A DNA stretch of 64,000 nucleotides from Ustilago trichophora (taxonomy: Eukaryota; Basidiomycota; Ustilaginomycetes; Ustilaginales; Ustilaginaceae): assembly GCA_900323505.1 (NCBI GenBank), contig OOIN01000002.1, positions 558,001 to 622,000 of the forward strand. The letters are read 5' to 3'. Shown piece by piece: positions 49,825 to 60,002 of the stretch. Position 1 is the stretch's first letter; each line of letters begins with the position of its first letter. Below the pieces are notes generated by a model. The model was not told where the DNA came from, did not search any database, and saw nothing but the letters and a program-made list of their open reading frames with translations. The position numbers and the translations under genes were made by a program.

Positions 49825-50129
49825 AGCGCCGATGAGTGCGCCCAGCTCAATACTCGCAATCTTCGTGTCGAAGTCTAGCTTGATCGAAGCATTATAGCAT
49901 TTGATCCTCTGTCGCTGCGAGCACAGGCTATCATGTCCCCTCGAATCGAATCCTTAAGCTCCTTCTATTTTCTCAAATGTTCCTATGCACTTGCGCTTAG
50001 CTCGCTCCTAGGATAGCTTCCACCCTTTTTTTTTTTCTGCGGAAGCAGTCGCCTGTTGTATCTAGGTTCAGTTCTTTGCCGCTGTTTAACAATCTTACGT
50101 CGTCGTCGCTTCTCCTTGCTGGTTTGTAT

Positions 50130-50134
50130 ATGTG

Positions 50135-50165
<31 letters not shown>

Positions 50166-50172
50166 TTTTTTT
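50130..50172. repeat. (TG)n-T24 compound repeat
   Basis: About ten TG units are followed by a run of some 24 T. It lies in non-coding DNA. Confidence 0.9.
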
Positions 50173-51901
50173 GCGCTGATTGGAAGACGAGACGTCTTGT
50201 ACAGTAGTGTGATTAAGAGGGCAAGGTGTGTCGGCCGGAAAACGTTTGCAGGAATTCACAGACTTCAAGGTGAAAGCTTGTCAATGGTGGTCCTGCTGCT
50301 GAATCAGCAAGATGGCACCAAGTCAGACGAGCCAGCCAAGCATGACATTTGCTTCAGCGACAGCTTAGTTGGAAGCAGTGTTCGGTTGAGCCCGAAAATA
50401 GTGACTGAGAGTCGCAGCAAGGGTTGCGGACTCCAACACTCCCGGTATGGCTCAATGACGACAATCTCCTTTTTTTGGGTTTGTAAATATAGAAACACAA
50501 AAAATTGGCGCTTCCATTAGAAAAAGTGGAGGCTTGATCCCCCCAAAAAGAAAAAACACGCGTCATGACCTGCGCAAAATGAGTGATAGGAGCTGCAACC
50601 GTGCAGCGACAACAACGGGAAATGCGGGGACACCTCATCGCGTGTGACAGAGCCGAGCATGGACCCATGGCTCGACCCTGACTTTGCTCTTTTGTTGCTG
50701 CAGAAAATAGGAACAACGCTTTCACTTCATTGCGAGCATTCAATGTCGATGACGAATCCAGCGATCGTCCTGTAAAGACCTCCTTTATGGTCATTACAAA
50801 TGGCCGTGAGTGAGACGGCTACGCTTGGCATTCAGTCGATCATATTGCCATTTTTGGCAGCTGCTTTCGCAGATTCCATATTTAGCTTCGTGATGCTTCG
50901 GAGGCGATGATGCGACGATGCGATGATGTACCAGCAAGTTACTTGTTTCTCTTTATTGTGGATGGTACACTCAGAGTTTGACCAAACGTTGCTTTGGATG
51001 GTGTGCAACTGCACGCCGAAATCGTGGCAGCTGCGATTTTGCCTCATGTGGAGGCTTCTGCACGGTCCAGCTCACATCGCCAATAATAGAGCTTTTTTGG
51101 ACACCTGCATCGGTAGAGCCAAAGCGTGGGAGAAGGAAAGTCTGGAGGGACTTGCAGGGCGAAAATCTGGATGAGCAACGCTGACTGACGCTGCAGGAAG
51201 GCGTGGCAAGGCGGTGAATGTGGAATTGGACTGTCTCTCTTGGTGGTAGGATAGTAGGCGAGGTGCCAAACAATGCTCCGATGCGGAGAGCCATAGCAAC
51301 GGTTACAGTGCCGAACACAAGCAACCAACCTGCTTCCTCTTTCCTCTTGGCAGATTCCACACCGCTCGCCCTTTCACAGTCCGGCTGCAGATTCCACGTC
51401 AGTCCGGCGTCGGCTACTGTTACAGCTGCGGTTGCGATTGCTGCTTTGAGACCCGTCCCGTGACGTGGTCGGCGTGCTTTTTGAGCCAATATGTGGTGTT
51501 GAAAAGGGTCAACTTGGCGCAAAGACGAGATCTTTTGGCCAAGTGGTGCCACTTGAGAGTGATGTCGTCATCGATGCCCTTTCCTTTGCCTGAACCCTTC
51601 GCGTGCTCTTTGTGTTTCGACGGAAACAGCGCAGATCGCACGGCTGTGGCGTTCGTGTGTGTGTGTGTGTTTGCAGCTAAGGCTGGCGGTGTTGCCAGCT
51701 TTCAACATCGAGAGAACACTGACCAACTTGGCTGAGTGTGAGCGTCGGTACGGCCAACCCAATTGAGCTGTCCCACCTTCGCAAGGGTCTCCTCTCCCTC
51801 TTTGCTCCTCTTTCCCAGCTACAGTCCATACAGGCTCAGTCTTCGCTGTTGGTCCATAGTCGACGTCCTAGACTCACGCACGCAAAGGTCTCCGAAAAGC
51901 A

Positions 51902-51907
51902 TATAAA
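51902..51907 (+). promoter_or_regulatory. TATA box of the Hsp12 gene
   Basis: TATAAA lies about 97-102 nt upstream of the ATG at 52004, followed by a C/T-rich initiator stretch. The spacing is normal for a strongly inducible TATA gene. Confidence 0.65.
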
Positions 51908-52003
51908 CCCTCCTTCGATTGCTCCATTGCTCCTTTTTCTTCTACACATCACTTTCTATCTCTCTCCCACACACCCTCTACAAACAACTCACACATCGCA
52001 AAC

Positions 52004-52357
52004 ATGTCTGACGCAGGACGACAGGACTTCACCGACAAGGTACGTTGATCCCCATCACCCTCCATCTTCACTTCTTTGAACAGCACAACTGACTTCCGTA
52101 TTGCCCTTTCCTTCCCCTTTCCACCACGCTTTTGCATATCACAGGCTTCTTCCGCCCTCAAGCCCGACTCGCAGAAGGGCGTTGGCGAGAAGGCCAAGGA
52201 GAACCTCGACAAGGCCGCCGCCACCCTCCAGCCCGACTCGACCAAGTCGGACTCCCAGAAGGTCGGTGACAAGCTCACGGGCTCTGACAAGTCGGACGAG
52301 TCGATCCTCGACAAGGCCAAGAACGCTGTCGGCCTCGGCAACAACAACACCGCCTAA
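52004..52357 (+). CDS. HSP12: Hsp12/Hsp9-family small heat-shock/stress protein, two exons (82 aa)
   Basis: Hydrophilic, intrinsically disordered membrane-associated stress protein of the yeast Hsp12 / fission yeast Hsp9 family, usually made in huge amounts on heat, osmotic or oxidative stress and in stationary phase. Exon 1 (52004-52039) encodes MSDAGRQDFTDK. A 105-nt intron starts GTACGT and ends CACAG, with a CTGAC branch-like sequence. Exon 2 is 52145-52357. The joined sequence MSDAGRQDFTDKASSALKPD matches the family signature closely, including ALKPDSQKG. A related unit, TLQPDSTKS, follows about 25 residues later. The protein has no cysteine or tryptophan. A TATA box lies about 100 nt upstream. 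It is shorter than yeast Hsp12 (109 aa). The split gene is too short in each exon to stand out without splicing. Confidence 0.93.
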
Positions 52358-52613
52358 AGTCATTTGGATCTGACTGACCTTCCTCCTGCTCTTTCGTCGA
52401 TTTTCACATCCACGAAGCATCAAGATTGTCATCTTCCCTCTTCTATGAAATGAAAGAATAATACCTCCAATCTTTTCACGTTCTTCACGTTCCATGTCTG
52501 TCTGTGTATTGCTTTTAGCCACAGGCCCATGAGTTGTCAAAAGATCGAACATGTGAAGCAGAAAGCAAGTTGCTGGTGACTGATAGTGTACACAAGGTGC
52601 TGGTCGCAAAATT

Positions 52614-54821
52614 TCAATGTGCAGCGGCGCCATTATCACTGGATTGGGAGCCATCAACGGCTAGACCACGGGTCTCAATGGGGAGCAGCGCCATGGCCAT
52701 GGTGACTACGAGCAGCACAGAAGTTGCAAGAAAGAGTGGTACGGCAGGTGAGAGAGAGAATGCCCAGCCGGCCAAGAGGGGAGCAACGATACCAGCCACA
52801 CGGCTGATGGCCGAAGCAGTTCCGCAAGCCGTAGCTCTAATAGTGGGCGACATGACTTCTGGCGTGTAGCCATAAATAGCAGCGTACGAGATGGAGCTCG
52901 ATACTGAGACCATCGTCAAGCTGGACCGCCAATATGTGAGCGAGAAAAGAAGCACCGAAGCAGCCATGACCGCGGTCGAGCTGGCCATTGTCCCAATCCT
53001 TCCTAGCCTTGTATCGACCATGTATGCAGAGATCAAGCTGCCCGGCAAAGATGAGAGCGAGTAGACAAGGATGTCAAGCATCGCACGTCGTATAGAAGCG
53101 TCGTCTGGTTGCCCAGCCAGTACTTTTGGAGCGTCATAACGCTGCTCAAGCAGCTTGGGAAGTAGCACGTTAAAGGTTGTAAATCCATACGACATGCCGC
53201 CCCAGATGATCCAGATGAGCAGCGTGGTGCGCTTCCATTCTGGAGTGAACATTTCGGTGTAGCGTGAAGCTAAATCAGCTGCACTTGGATGCCAGCTTGG
53301 GGGTAGCCAGCTGAGCGAGGCTGGTAGATCGAGAGAGCGGGTGTGAGTGCCATATGAAATGCTGCTGGGAGTGCGTTCGCGGATGCTCGTGTCTTCGTCG
53401 TCGCTTTCTTGGGAAATGTTGTCTTGATCAGCAATTGAATGCAGAAGGGGTTTGGAGGATGCATCGCGGTGGATAGCGTCGGTCTCGTCGTCTTCGTCCT
53501 CTGCTGTATATTCGGTTCGTATCCGATCTGAATGTTGTCCTGTTTTTGCGTTTCTGTCTGTGTTACTCGCACCTTTCGAATAAGTAGCGGCATTCTTACC
53601 AGGAATGGCCGAGGATGACGGTTGTTGATGCATAGAGTGTTGGCTGCTTTCTAGATCTCCATCGATATTCGAGCCATTCGGACGCAAATTATCCTCTACA
53701 TCCTGTATGCGAAGCGAGATGGTCGCTCCACCGTTATATCGATGAATCTTTTGCAGAATGTCCCTCGCCTCTTGTGGCCTTCCGGCATGCACAAGATACT
53801 TTGGCGACTCAAGCAGTCTAAAGAACACCACCCGAGCCGAGACAAACAGTACCGTCACAAAAGCAAGTGCACCCAACAGCCACCTCCAGCCCTCTGGATT
53901 CGTTGCCGATAGCACTGCCAATCCGATCAGACTCGACACGACGCTGCCTGCCGAAAAGAAGACCGAAAGTGCCGTGACGTAGCTGTGCTTTCTCACCGGC
54001 AAATTCTCCACCAAGTTGCTCGAGTCCGTTGGCATACTACCGCCGACTCCTGTTCCTACCGCAAAAAGCAGCAAACATAACATTGGAAAAGACGCAGCCA
54101 GCGAAGACAGCGTTCCAAAGATGGCCGTCACAGCCAGAGTGATGTTGAAAGCCGCCCTCCTGCCGTAGGAGTCCGATATTGTGCCCCAGGCTATGGACCC
54201 CACGAACATTCCGATAAAGATGGATGAGCTAGCAAGGCCCACAATGCCGTCCGAGAGGGTGAAGTATCGCTGAATATGGGGTAATATGATGGCGATAGCT
54301 TGGATCCACATGTTGTCGGCCGCCCATCCGAGACCGGAGAGGATGAGAACGGTCCATTGATATCGACCCATGCCGATGCGGTCCATGGTGCGGTCAAGAG
54401 GAGTTGCTCCCACAGCAGTCGCTCGCCAGTCGTCTCGGCTGCCTGCACCATCGTTGTCGGTGTAGTTGACAGAAGGAAGGTACAAAGAGCGGGTGGAAGT
54501 GACACGGTCGACCAGCCGAGGTCGCCGTGGTGAGTCGGCACTGTTACGGGCTGAAGAGGCGGCTGATCGACCCAAAGACTGAGTGCTGAGGTGCCGTGGT
54601 AAAGAGGGAGGTGGCAACATCGGCTGCTTCGATGAAGAAGCAATCGATGGGAAATGAGGCGGCTTTAAGCCGAGCGAAGCAGCGTCTACATGCGCATTGT
54701 TTGATGGCGTAAATGGAGGGTTGGGTGGTTCGATCCAGCTGTCGTGCCCACCCTCGCCATCCAGCGCGAAGCGAGTGGCACCTGCTGCTATTGGCCGACT
54801 TTCCTCCGGCAGCGAGGACAT
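52614..54821 (-). CDS. MFS transporter, SV2-like / sugar-porter-like group (735 aa)
   Basis: Twelve-helix plasma-membrane or organelle transporter. A long hydrophilic N-terminus (about 140 residues, Ser/Pro-rich) leads to the first helix at GMGRYQWTVLILSGLGWAAD. That motif, with a conserved acidic residue, is seen in SV2-related and metabolite-H+ symporter MFS proteins. GTISDSYGRRAAF is the loop 2-3 signature and ESPKYLVHAGRPQEA the loop 6-7 signature of that group. A large acidic and Ser-rich central loop (about residues 385-530, with TAEDEDDETDA) separates the two six-helix halves. The second half begins at EWKRTTLLIWIIWGGMSYGF. I chose ATG 54821 because the frame upstream has no further ATG. 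The substrate is unknown. The gene is divergent from the Mtm1 gene across about 735 nt. Confidence 0.88.
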   Translation of the reverse strand: MSSLPEESRPIAAGATRFALDGEGGHDSWIEPPNPPFTPSNNAHVDAASLGLKPPHFPSIASSSKQPMLPPPSLPRHLSTQSLGRSAASSARNSADSPRRPRLVDRVTSTRSLYLPSVNYTDNDGAGSRDDWRATAVGATPLDRTMDRIGMGRYQWTVLILSGLGWAADNMWIQAIAIILPHIQRYFTLSDGIVGLASSSIFIGMFVGSIAWGTISDSYGRRAAFNITLAVTAIFGTLSSLAASFPMLCLLLFAVGTGVGGSMPTDSSNLVENLPVRKHSYVTALSVFFSAGSVVSSLIGLAVLSATNPEGWRWLLGALAFVTVLFVSARVVFFRLLESPKYLVHAGRPQEARDILQKIHRYNGGATISLRIQDVEDNLRPNGSNIDGDLESSQHSMHQQPSSSAIPGKNAATYSKGASNTDRNAKTGQHSDRIRTEYTAEDEDDETDAIHRDASSKPLLHSIADQDNISQESDDEDTSIRERTPSSISYGTHTRSLDLPASLSWLPPSWHPSAADLASRYTEMFTPEWKRTTLLIWIIWGGMSYGFTTFNVLLPKLLEQRYDAPKVLAGQPDDASIRRAMLDILVYSLSSLPGSLISAYMVDTRLGRIGTMASSTAVMAASVLLFSLTYWRSSLTMVSVSSSISYAAIYGYTPEVMSPTIRATACGTASAISRVAGIVAPLLAGWAFSLSPAVPLFLATSVLLVVTMAMALLPIETRGLAVDGSQSSDNGAAAH

Positions 54822-55556
54822 ATTGGAAGCATCAAGTTGCTGTGCTGTTCTGTGTGACAGAAGAAGGTCATGCTCGAGCTGAGCTTTGTGAGAGAGTACT
54901 GTAGAGCAAGGTTCGAGAGGCTTGTGCGGGAATGCATACACCCTGCAGATGTCGGAATTCGGCTAGACCCTTGCTTGCAATTCTCTCCGAGATGTTAGAC
55001 TTTTGTCTGCATCAAAATCAACATGGGAAGCGAAAATTATCGTTTAGCTCAGCACAATTGTGTGACAGCTTGAGTCATTTTTTGGTTGGAAATTTGCCGA
55101 TAAAGCCACGTTTTATGGTGCTACTGCGCCACGCTCTGCGTCATGGACAGCTGACCCTTCTTTCCTGGAAAGGTTGCCCTTTTCGGCTTTCGAGGTTCAC
55201 AAGATTTGGAAGGATTCGGAATTTGGAATTTGCCAACCTTTCCAGTGATAGCGAGGGTGACACAAGGTGCAAGGCTGAGTTGACTCCAATCTCTCTCTCT
55301 GTCTCTCTCTTTGAACCCATTCATCATCTTTCCCTTTTGCCTCTCGGTCACTCGTCTCATATCACCACCCTACTCATCTCCACACAAGACGGATCATGTC
55401 CGCATCCTCCACAGCGTAAAGGCTCGATATTCATCGGGGTCAGTGACACAACAGGTTTCTGTCCTTTGGTGGGGTTCGTTTTGCCACTCCTCGCCTCCAC
55501 TTTGACACTTTGCATGGTCTAGGATCCCACCATCTAAACCGGAAGCTTTGTTCGCC
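54822..55556. other. Divergent promoter region between the MFS and Mtm1 genes
   Basis: The two genes start head to head here. The plus-strand frame at 54932-55522 has no family features and is probably leader of the carrier gene. A T/C-rich tract at about 55290-55330 may mark its core promoter. Confidence 0.5.
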
Positions 55557-57320
55557 ATGGCATTCACATCCATCAACGCCTCTTCATCCAGTCGGTCCGA
55601 CATGGAGCCCGAAGCATTCCCCTCCATGTCGGCGACCTCGCTCGAGCGCCCTCAGTTGGGCAAGCGACGCTCTAGCTTTGGTCAAGGTGCGTCACGCAAA
55701 CCCGTCTCACGCAGCAAAAAGGCCGTAGCTGCCGTCACGGGTGCCGTCACTACTTCGTTTCTCATGACCCCATTCGATGTGATCAAGACAAGATTGCAAA
55801 CGCAGAGTAGCGCAGAACCGCTCTTTTTCCCTTCTCAGCATCTTGCGTCCACAGCAGCGACGTCTGGGTTGCACAAGGGAAAAGGGGTCGTAAGAGGCGG
55901 CTCATCCGGTCTGGCTGCAGGAGGACTGCAAGCTCATCCAGCGACATGCTGCCAACAAACATTCTTCACTTCAAATCGCCAACCAGAGTCCATCTTGTGT
56001 CGGTATGATCCGAGGCAACCATCTTCATCATCATCAGCATCTGCCGCCACAGCATCAGCAGCGGCATCAGCATCAGCATCAGCATCGACAGTGACAACCT
56101 CCTCCAGCTCATCGCCAGCATTCTTCACCCCCACCTCAACTTCCAAGTCTACATCAACACGATCAGCACCACGTACAACAGCATCACGATTCGGCCGGCA
56201 CACTACTTCTTTTGGAGCCTCCTCCAATCCACCTCGTTCCAGTGTCCGCATCCTTCCTTCTCCTCCACCTGCGCCAGTTGGATACCTTCACCCCTCGCCC
56301 TCAGCGGTCACGGCCAATGGATCTTCTTCCTGTGCCTGTGCGTTCCCCAACGAAGCGGTCGCGGCGCGGGAGCTTAATGCTGCCGCTGCCAAACAAGGCC
56401 GCCTAACGGGCCTCTGGGATGGAGTCATCAAAGTGGGCAAAGCAGAAGGTATCCGTGGATTGTGGCGTGGGTTGGCACCTACGCTGATGATGACAGTTCC
56501 GGGGCAAGTCACCTACATGTCGTGCTACGATTTCTTCCGGTCCCAACTTCTCGCTTCTGAGGACAGCTCTCAGATTCAAGCCGCTTTCCAGGAGGACTCT
56601 GCAGCGAATGGCAGAGAGCTTGGATTGGCAGGCAAGTCACCCTCATTATCCGCGGTCACCGCTCAGTCCCTATATGCCTCCCTTTTCGCCGGTGCTTTGG
56701 CAAGAGGAATCTCAGCTACTCTGGTAACTCCTCTCGAACTTATCCGCACTCGCCTGCAAGCAAGTTCACGCTCCCAAGCCACCCTCAGCTCCATCTTGCG
56801 TGGGTTGTGGGTCGAAATGCGTACCACCACCCTCTCTTCCGGTCGCGGACCTTTGATTCTATGGCGCGGTCTGACACCCACATTGTGGCGAGACGTCCCC
56901 TTCAGCGCAATCTACTTCGCCGGCTACGAAGCCGCCAAACGCTCTCTCACTGGTGGCGGACTGGGAGAAGGCAACGCCTCTGGAAGCGGTGAAGAGTTTG
57001 GAGTAGCATTCGTTTCCGGTGCTCTTTCCGGCTCCTTCGCAGCCGTCCTTACCCATCCTTTTGATGTCATCAAGACCCGGCTCCAGACCCAAGGAGCGCT
57101 AGGAGAAGGTGAAGGCCGACTATCAGGCAGCCTCCGAGGTGCCACTGCAAAAGGCTCTGGAAACGTTTGGGTCGCCATGCGAACCATTGTTGAAAAAGAA
57201 GGAGGCAAAGGGCTTTGGAAAGGCTTGAGTCCAAGGACGGCAAAAGTGGCCCCTGCTTGCGGTGTTATGATTGCAAGTTTCGAGGTCGTTGGTCGGATGT
57301 TGGCCGATCTAGATATCTAA
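55557..57320 (+). CDS. MTM1: Mitochondrial carrier of the Mtm1/SLC25A39-40 type (587 aa)
   Basis: Inner-membrane carrier. Human SLC25A39 imports glutathione, and yeast Mtm1 is needed for manganese loading of Sod2. Three carrier repeats are visible: TPFDVIKTRLQTQ (71-83), TPLELIRTRLQ (391-401) and HPFDVIKTRLQTQ in the third. Each is followed later by a GLWRGL/LWRGL/GLWKGL-type second half-motif. The C-terminus AKVAPACGVMIASFEVVG is typical of this subfamily. The first matrix loop is hugely expanded (about 84-280). It contains Cys131, Cys132, Cys148, Cys259 and Cys261 amid a Ser/Ala repeat, so the protein is well above the usual 320-370 residues. In human SLC25A39 cysteines of this loop bind an iron-sulfur cluster that controls stability; the same role here is inference. 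I chose ATG 55557; the open frame begins three codons earlier without ATG. Confidence 0.9.
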   Translation: MAFTSINASSSSRSDMEPEAFPSMSATSLERPQLGKRRSSFGQGASRKPVSRSKKAVAAVTGAVTTSFLMTPFDVIKTRLQTQSSAEPLFFPSQHLASTAATSGLHKGKGVVRGGSSGLAAGGLQAHPATCCQQTFFTSNRQPESILCRYDPRQPSSSSSASAATASAAASASASASTVTTSSSSSPAFFTPTSTSKSTSTRSAPRTTASRFGRHTTSFGASSNPPRSSVRILPSPPPAPVGYLHPSPSAVTANGSSSCACAFPNEAVAARELNAAAAKQGRLTGLWDGVIKVGKAEGIRGLWRGLAPTLMMTVPGQVTYMSCYDFFRSQLLASEDSSQIQAAFQEDSAANGRELGLAGKSPSLSAVTAQSLYASLFAGALARGISATLVTPLELIRTRLQASSRSQATLSSILRGLWVEMRTTTLSSGRGPLILWRGLTPTLWRDVPFSAIYFAGYEAAKRSLTGGGLGEGNASGSGEEFGVAFVSGALSGSFAAVLTHPFDVIKTRLQTQGALGEGEGRLSGSLRGATAKGSGNVWVAMRTIVEKEGGKGLWKGLSPRTAKVAPACGVMIASFEVVGRMLADLDI

Positions 57321-57614
57321 TCTCCAATCGTAAGCTACCGCAGCATACAGTAAAATGAGCATGGTCTATTTCACATGCCGTACAAGTAAAGCATCATCAT
57401 TCACCCCAAGAATTGTTTGAATCACGATCATGGCAGTTCAATCTAGCATATCACCTTTTTTTTAAGCATAAAGTTAAGTTGGTATTAAAGAGCGCAAAGT
57501 GTGTTAGTGTGTGAGAACTACGATTACATGCATGACAAATGATGAGAGTTAGAACACATGCTGATACGATAATTAGTTCGTTCGGTCGTATTTTGAATGG
57601 GGGCACAACCTCAA

Positions 57615-60002
57615 TTACGCCACAGGAAATCCACTCGCACCCCCAACGTCCCCAACATCCCCAACCCTACCAGGCGTTCCCTCGTAACCCTTCCATCCTT
57701 CAACTCCAACCCACTGCCAGACTCTCAACCATTCTCCCTTCTTCTGCGCCTGTCGTGTCCTGACGTTCGAATTCTCCTCGACTACCTTTGCCACCTTCTT
57801 CCACAATCTATTTCTCGCTTTAGCCTTGTGTTCGCCCGCGAGGATGTGATCCCGAAGATGCGAGAGCGGGACAAAGTCGTCCGGATGGAGGACGGGGTCT
57901 CGGCCATGCAGATATTCTTGCTCTTGAAGCCGATCTAGTGCCGCCTGGACCAAGAGGGCGACTTTGGCGGTTTCGGCTCGAGCTGAAGCGAGTCGATAGC
58001 GCAGGTACAGGAATGCTGAGATGACTGAGAGGAGAAGGAAAAAGTACAGTCTCGCACGCAAGACCCACCCCTTCAACGCCAAGCGCGATCGGCAGGACAG
58101 CGACAACGCAGGCTGTTTGGCAGCAAGGAAGTACTGCGTCTCCCCAACACCTTCGGAGATGGTCCCGTTGCTCGAGACTGGGATGCGCAGAATGTTACTG
58201 CGAGGGTCGGTAAGCTCGAAAAGCGCCATGTACCAGATCTGTTCAAAATAGTCTTCGTCCACTCTAGCGTCGCGAGTGGCGGACATGGAGTGCTTGACTG
58301 CGGTCTCAGCGATGGCGTACGTCAAGTTTCCTTCTGCTCCAAGCACTTTCTTGGGCAAACTGCGGACGGTGGCATGGGTCTTTTGTGTGCCGCACACAAT
58401 TTCGCCTTTGAAATCGGCGAGCATGTGCGAGATGGCTTGAGCAAGTTCGGAGGCGAGCACCAGCTTCTGCGTGTCAGGGTAGCAGCGAGGGGCGGTGGTG
58501 CTGAGCGGCAAGAACCAGTTGGCCAAAGGGATGTGAGAGCGGAGGTTGGGCTGCAGGACCCAGTCGTCCGAAGAGCAGCCGAGCACTTTGCCGTAAGCGC
58601 AGTCGGCATGGGCAGGGCAGGGCGTGCAGGTGGGCTGAAGTCGGCTGGGGAGAAGCGTCATGTCCTCGACTGTCTCATTGCTGGCCTGAGCGTAGGCAAG
58701 GGCGGTGAGGCGGCGATCCTCGACGATGGCGTTGGTGTACGAGTTGGTGTCGCAGAAGCCGAGCGCGCGTGTTTCTCTAGCATACCAGACAGTCCAAGCA
58801 AGCACGCCAACGAGGATGAGAGTGTAGATCGAGTTGACAAGGTAGTCGGAGAGCGACTTGGCAGGTCGTTTGTCGCGTCGTCGCTGCTTATCCTTTTTGC
58901 GTCGAACGTTACGCATCTTGGCGAGTGCAGAGGGCGACATGAAAGTATCAACGTCAAAGTCGTCTTCATCTGCCTCAGCGCCAGCATGGGTGGTGGCATC
59001 CTTGGCACCCTCATCATCGGCAGCATGTCCACCCGTCGAGTTAGCCGAAATGGTTTCAGTGAGGCGGCTGATGAGGCGTGGAGGTGTAGTAGCTGCGACG
59101 GCTTGATCCATGTAGTTGCGCAGCGAGCCTGTCAGGCCAGGACTGGAGTGTTGAGCTGTTTTAGGAGGCGAGTCTGCGTCCAACGACTGGTTGGATGTCT
59201 TCTTGCGCAGGCTAGACGTGCCATCGGTGGTCTTGCGACGCGTCTTTTTCGCGGAAGCGGCGGTTTTGGCTGCGACGCCATGGACAGGTGAAGTTTCGCT
59301 GCCAGATTGGAAAGGATTACTGTCTGAGAATGTGCCATCATCATCGCTCTTTCCGCCGTAGCTCAGACGTCCGGCCTTTCGAGAGCTAGAAGCAGGCGGC
59401 GAGGTGGTTGGGCCGAAGGAGACACGGCGAGGTGATGCATTGTCCTCGGGTTCGGATGCCTCGACGGGAGCCGCTACCAATGCTGGAGCAGATTTGCGGG
59501 GTCGTCCTGGCTTGCGCTTGACTGGCACTTCCACCTCTTCCACCTTTGGTTCGGGGACCTCGGACTCAGTTTCACTCTCGGTGGATGTGGCAAGCTGGTT
59601 GGACAGAGACGACTTCTTACGGGCAGGCGTACGCGTTATCTTGGCTGGCGTAGATGCGGCGGTGGATTTGCGAGGGGTTCTGGTGGTGCTTGTAGCGGGA
59701 GCAGGAGTGACAGCCTCGCTCTTCCTGGGTCGGCCTGGTTTGCGCTTAGCAGGGGTCTGCTCGGGTGTGACCTCGTCACGCATGTCGATGATGCCACTGG
59801 AGCTGGCGACGACGGTGGAATTCTTCTTGCGAAGCGAGGCAATCTTTGGCAATACGCTGTCGTTGAAGTGCGCGATGAGTTCGCCTTTTCTAGCTGCGCT
59901 ACTGAATGGAATGTCGTGTTCAACGAGGATGCTTCGCAGCTGTGGCATGGTGAGCGAGATGGGATCGAAGCCCTCTCGCATATAATCGTCGCGTTCGACC
60001 AT
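57615..60002 (-). CDS. SRC1: Src1/Heh1-type inner nuclear membrane protein (795 aa)
   Basis: Links chromatin to the inner nuclear membrane and helps nuclear pore and membrane quality control in yeasts. The N-terminal HeH/LEM-like helix-extension-helix fold is at residues 10-58 (DPISLTMPQLRSILVEHD, then ARKGELIAHFN). Two identical AT-hook-like motifs KRKPGRPRKS lie at 86-95 and 162-171 in a long basic, Ser/Thr-rich region. A first transmembrane helix is near 388-410 (YTLILVGVLAWTVWYA) and a second near 650-670 (YFFLLLSVISAFLYLRY). The lumenal part between them has paired cysteines (CTPCPAHADCAYG). The Man1-Src1 C-terminal domain follows and ends with WLRVWQWVGVEGW. The ATG at 60002 directly precedes the HeH domain; the frame is open 37 codons further. 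The gene is convergent with Mtm1 (gap of about 295 nt). Confidence 0.92.
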   Translation of the reverse strand: MVERDDYMREGFDPISLTMPQLRSILVEHDIPFSSAARKGELIAHFNDSVLPKIASLRKKNSTVVASSSGIIDMRDEVTPEQTPAKRKPGRPRKSEAVTPAPATSTTRTPRKSTAASTPAKITRTPARKKSSLSNQLATSTESETESEVPEPKVEEVEVPVKRKPGRPRKSAPALVAAPVEASEPEDNASPRRVSFGPTTSPPASSSRKAGRLSYGGKSDDDGTFSDSNPFQSGSETSPVHGVAAKTAASAKKTRRKTTDGTSSLRKKTSNQSLDADSPPKTAQHSSPGLTGSLRNYMDQAVAATTPPRLISRLTETISANSTGGHAADDEGAKDATTHAGAEADEDDFDVDTFMSPSALAKMRNVRRKKDKQRRRDKRPAKSLSDYLVNSIYTLILVGVLAWTVWYARETRALGFCDTNSYTNAIVEDRRLTALAYAQASNETVEDMTLLPSRLQPTCTPCPAHADCAYGKVLGCSSDDWVLQPNLRSHIPLANWFLPLSTTAPRCYPDTQKLVLASELAQAISHMLADFKGEIVCGTQKTHATVRSLPKKVLGAEGNLTYAIAETAVKHSMSATRDARVDEDYFEQIWYMALFELTDPRSNILRIPVSSNGTISEGVGETQYFLAAKQPALSLSCRSRLALKGWVLRARLYFFLLLSVISAFLYLRYRLASARAETAKVALLVQAALDRLQEQEYLHGRDPVLHPDDFVPLSHLRDHILAGEHKAKARNRLWKKVAKVVEENSNVRTRQAQKKGEWLRVWQWVGVEGWKGYEGTPGRVGDVGDVGGASGFPVA

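Larger units (their letters stand above)
49825..52003. other. Intergenic region between ENA and Hsp12
   Basis: It contains a (TG)n tract running into a T24 run (50130-50172), a TGTACAGTAG word at about 50200, and a (GT)n tract at about 51657-51670. The minus-strand frame at 50971-51552 is not recognisable as a protein. The last 150 nt are the Hsp12 promoter and leader. Confidence 0.5.

Noticed and set aside
50971..51552. 193-codon minus-strand frame between ENA and Hsp12
   Set aside because: No recognisable motif; its composition is not like the confident genes; no promoter or splice context.
54932..55522. 196-codon plus-strand frame before the mitochondrial carrier
   Set aside because: No family features and no ATG upstream of a conserved part; more likely leader sequence of the carrier gene.
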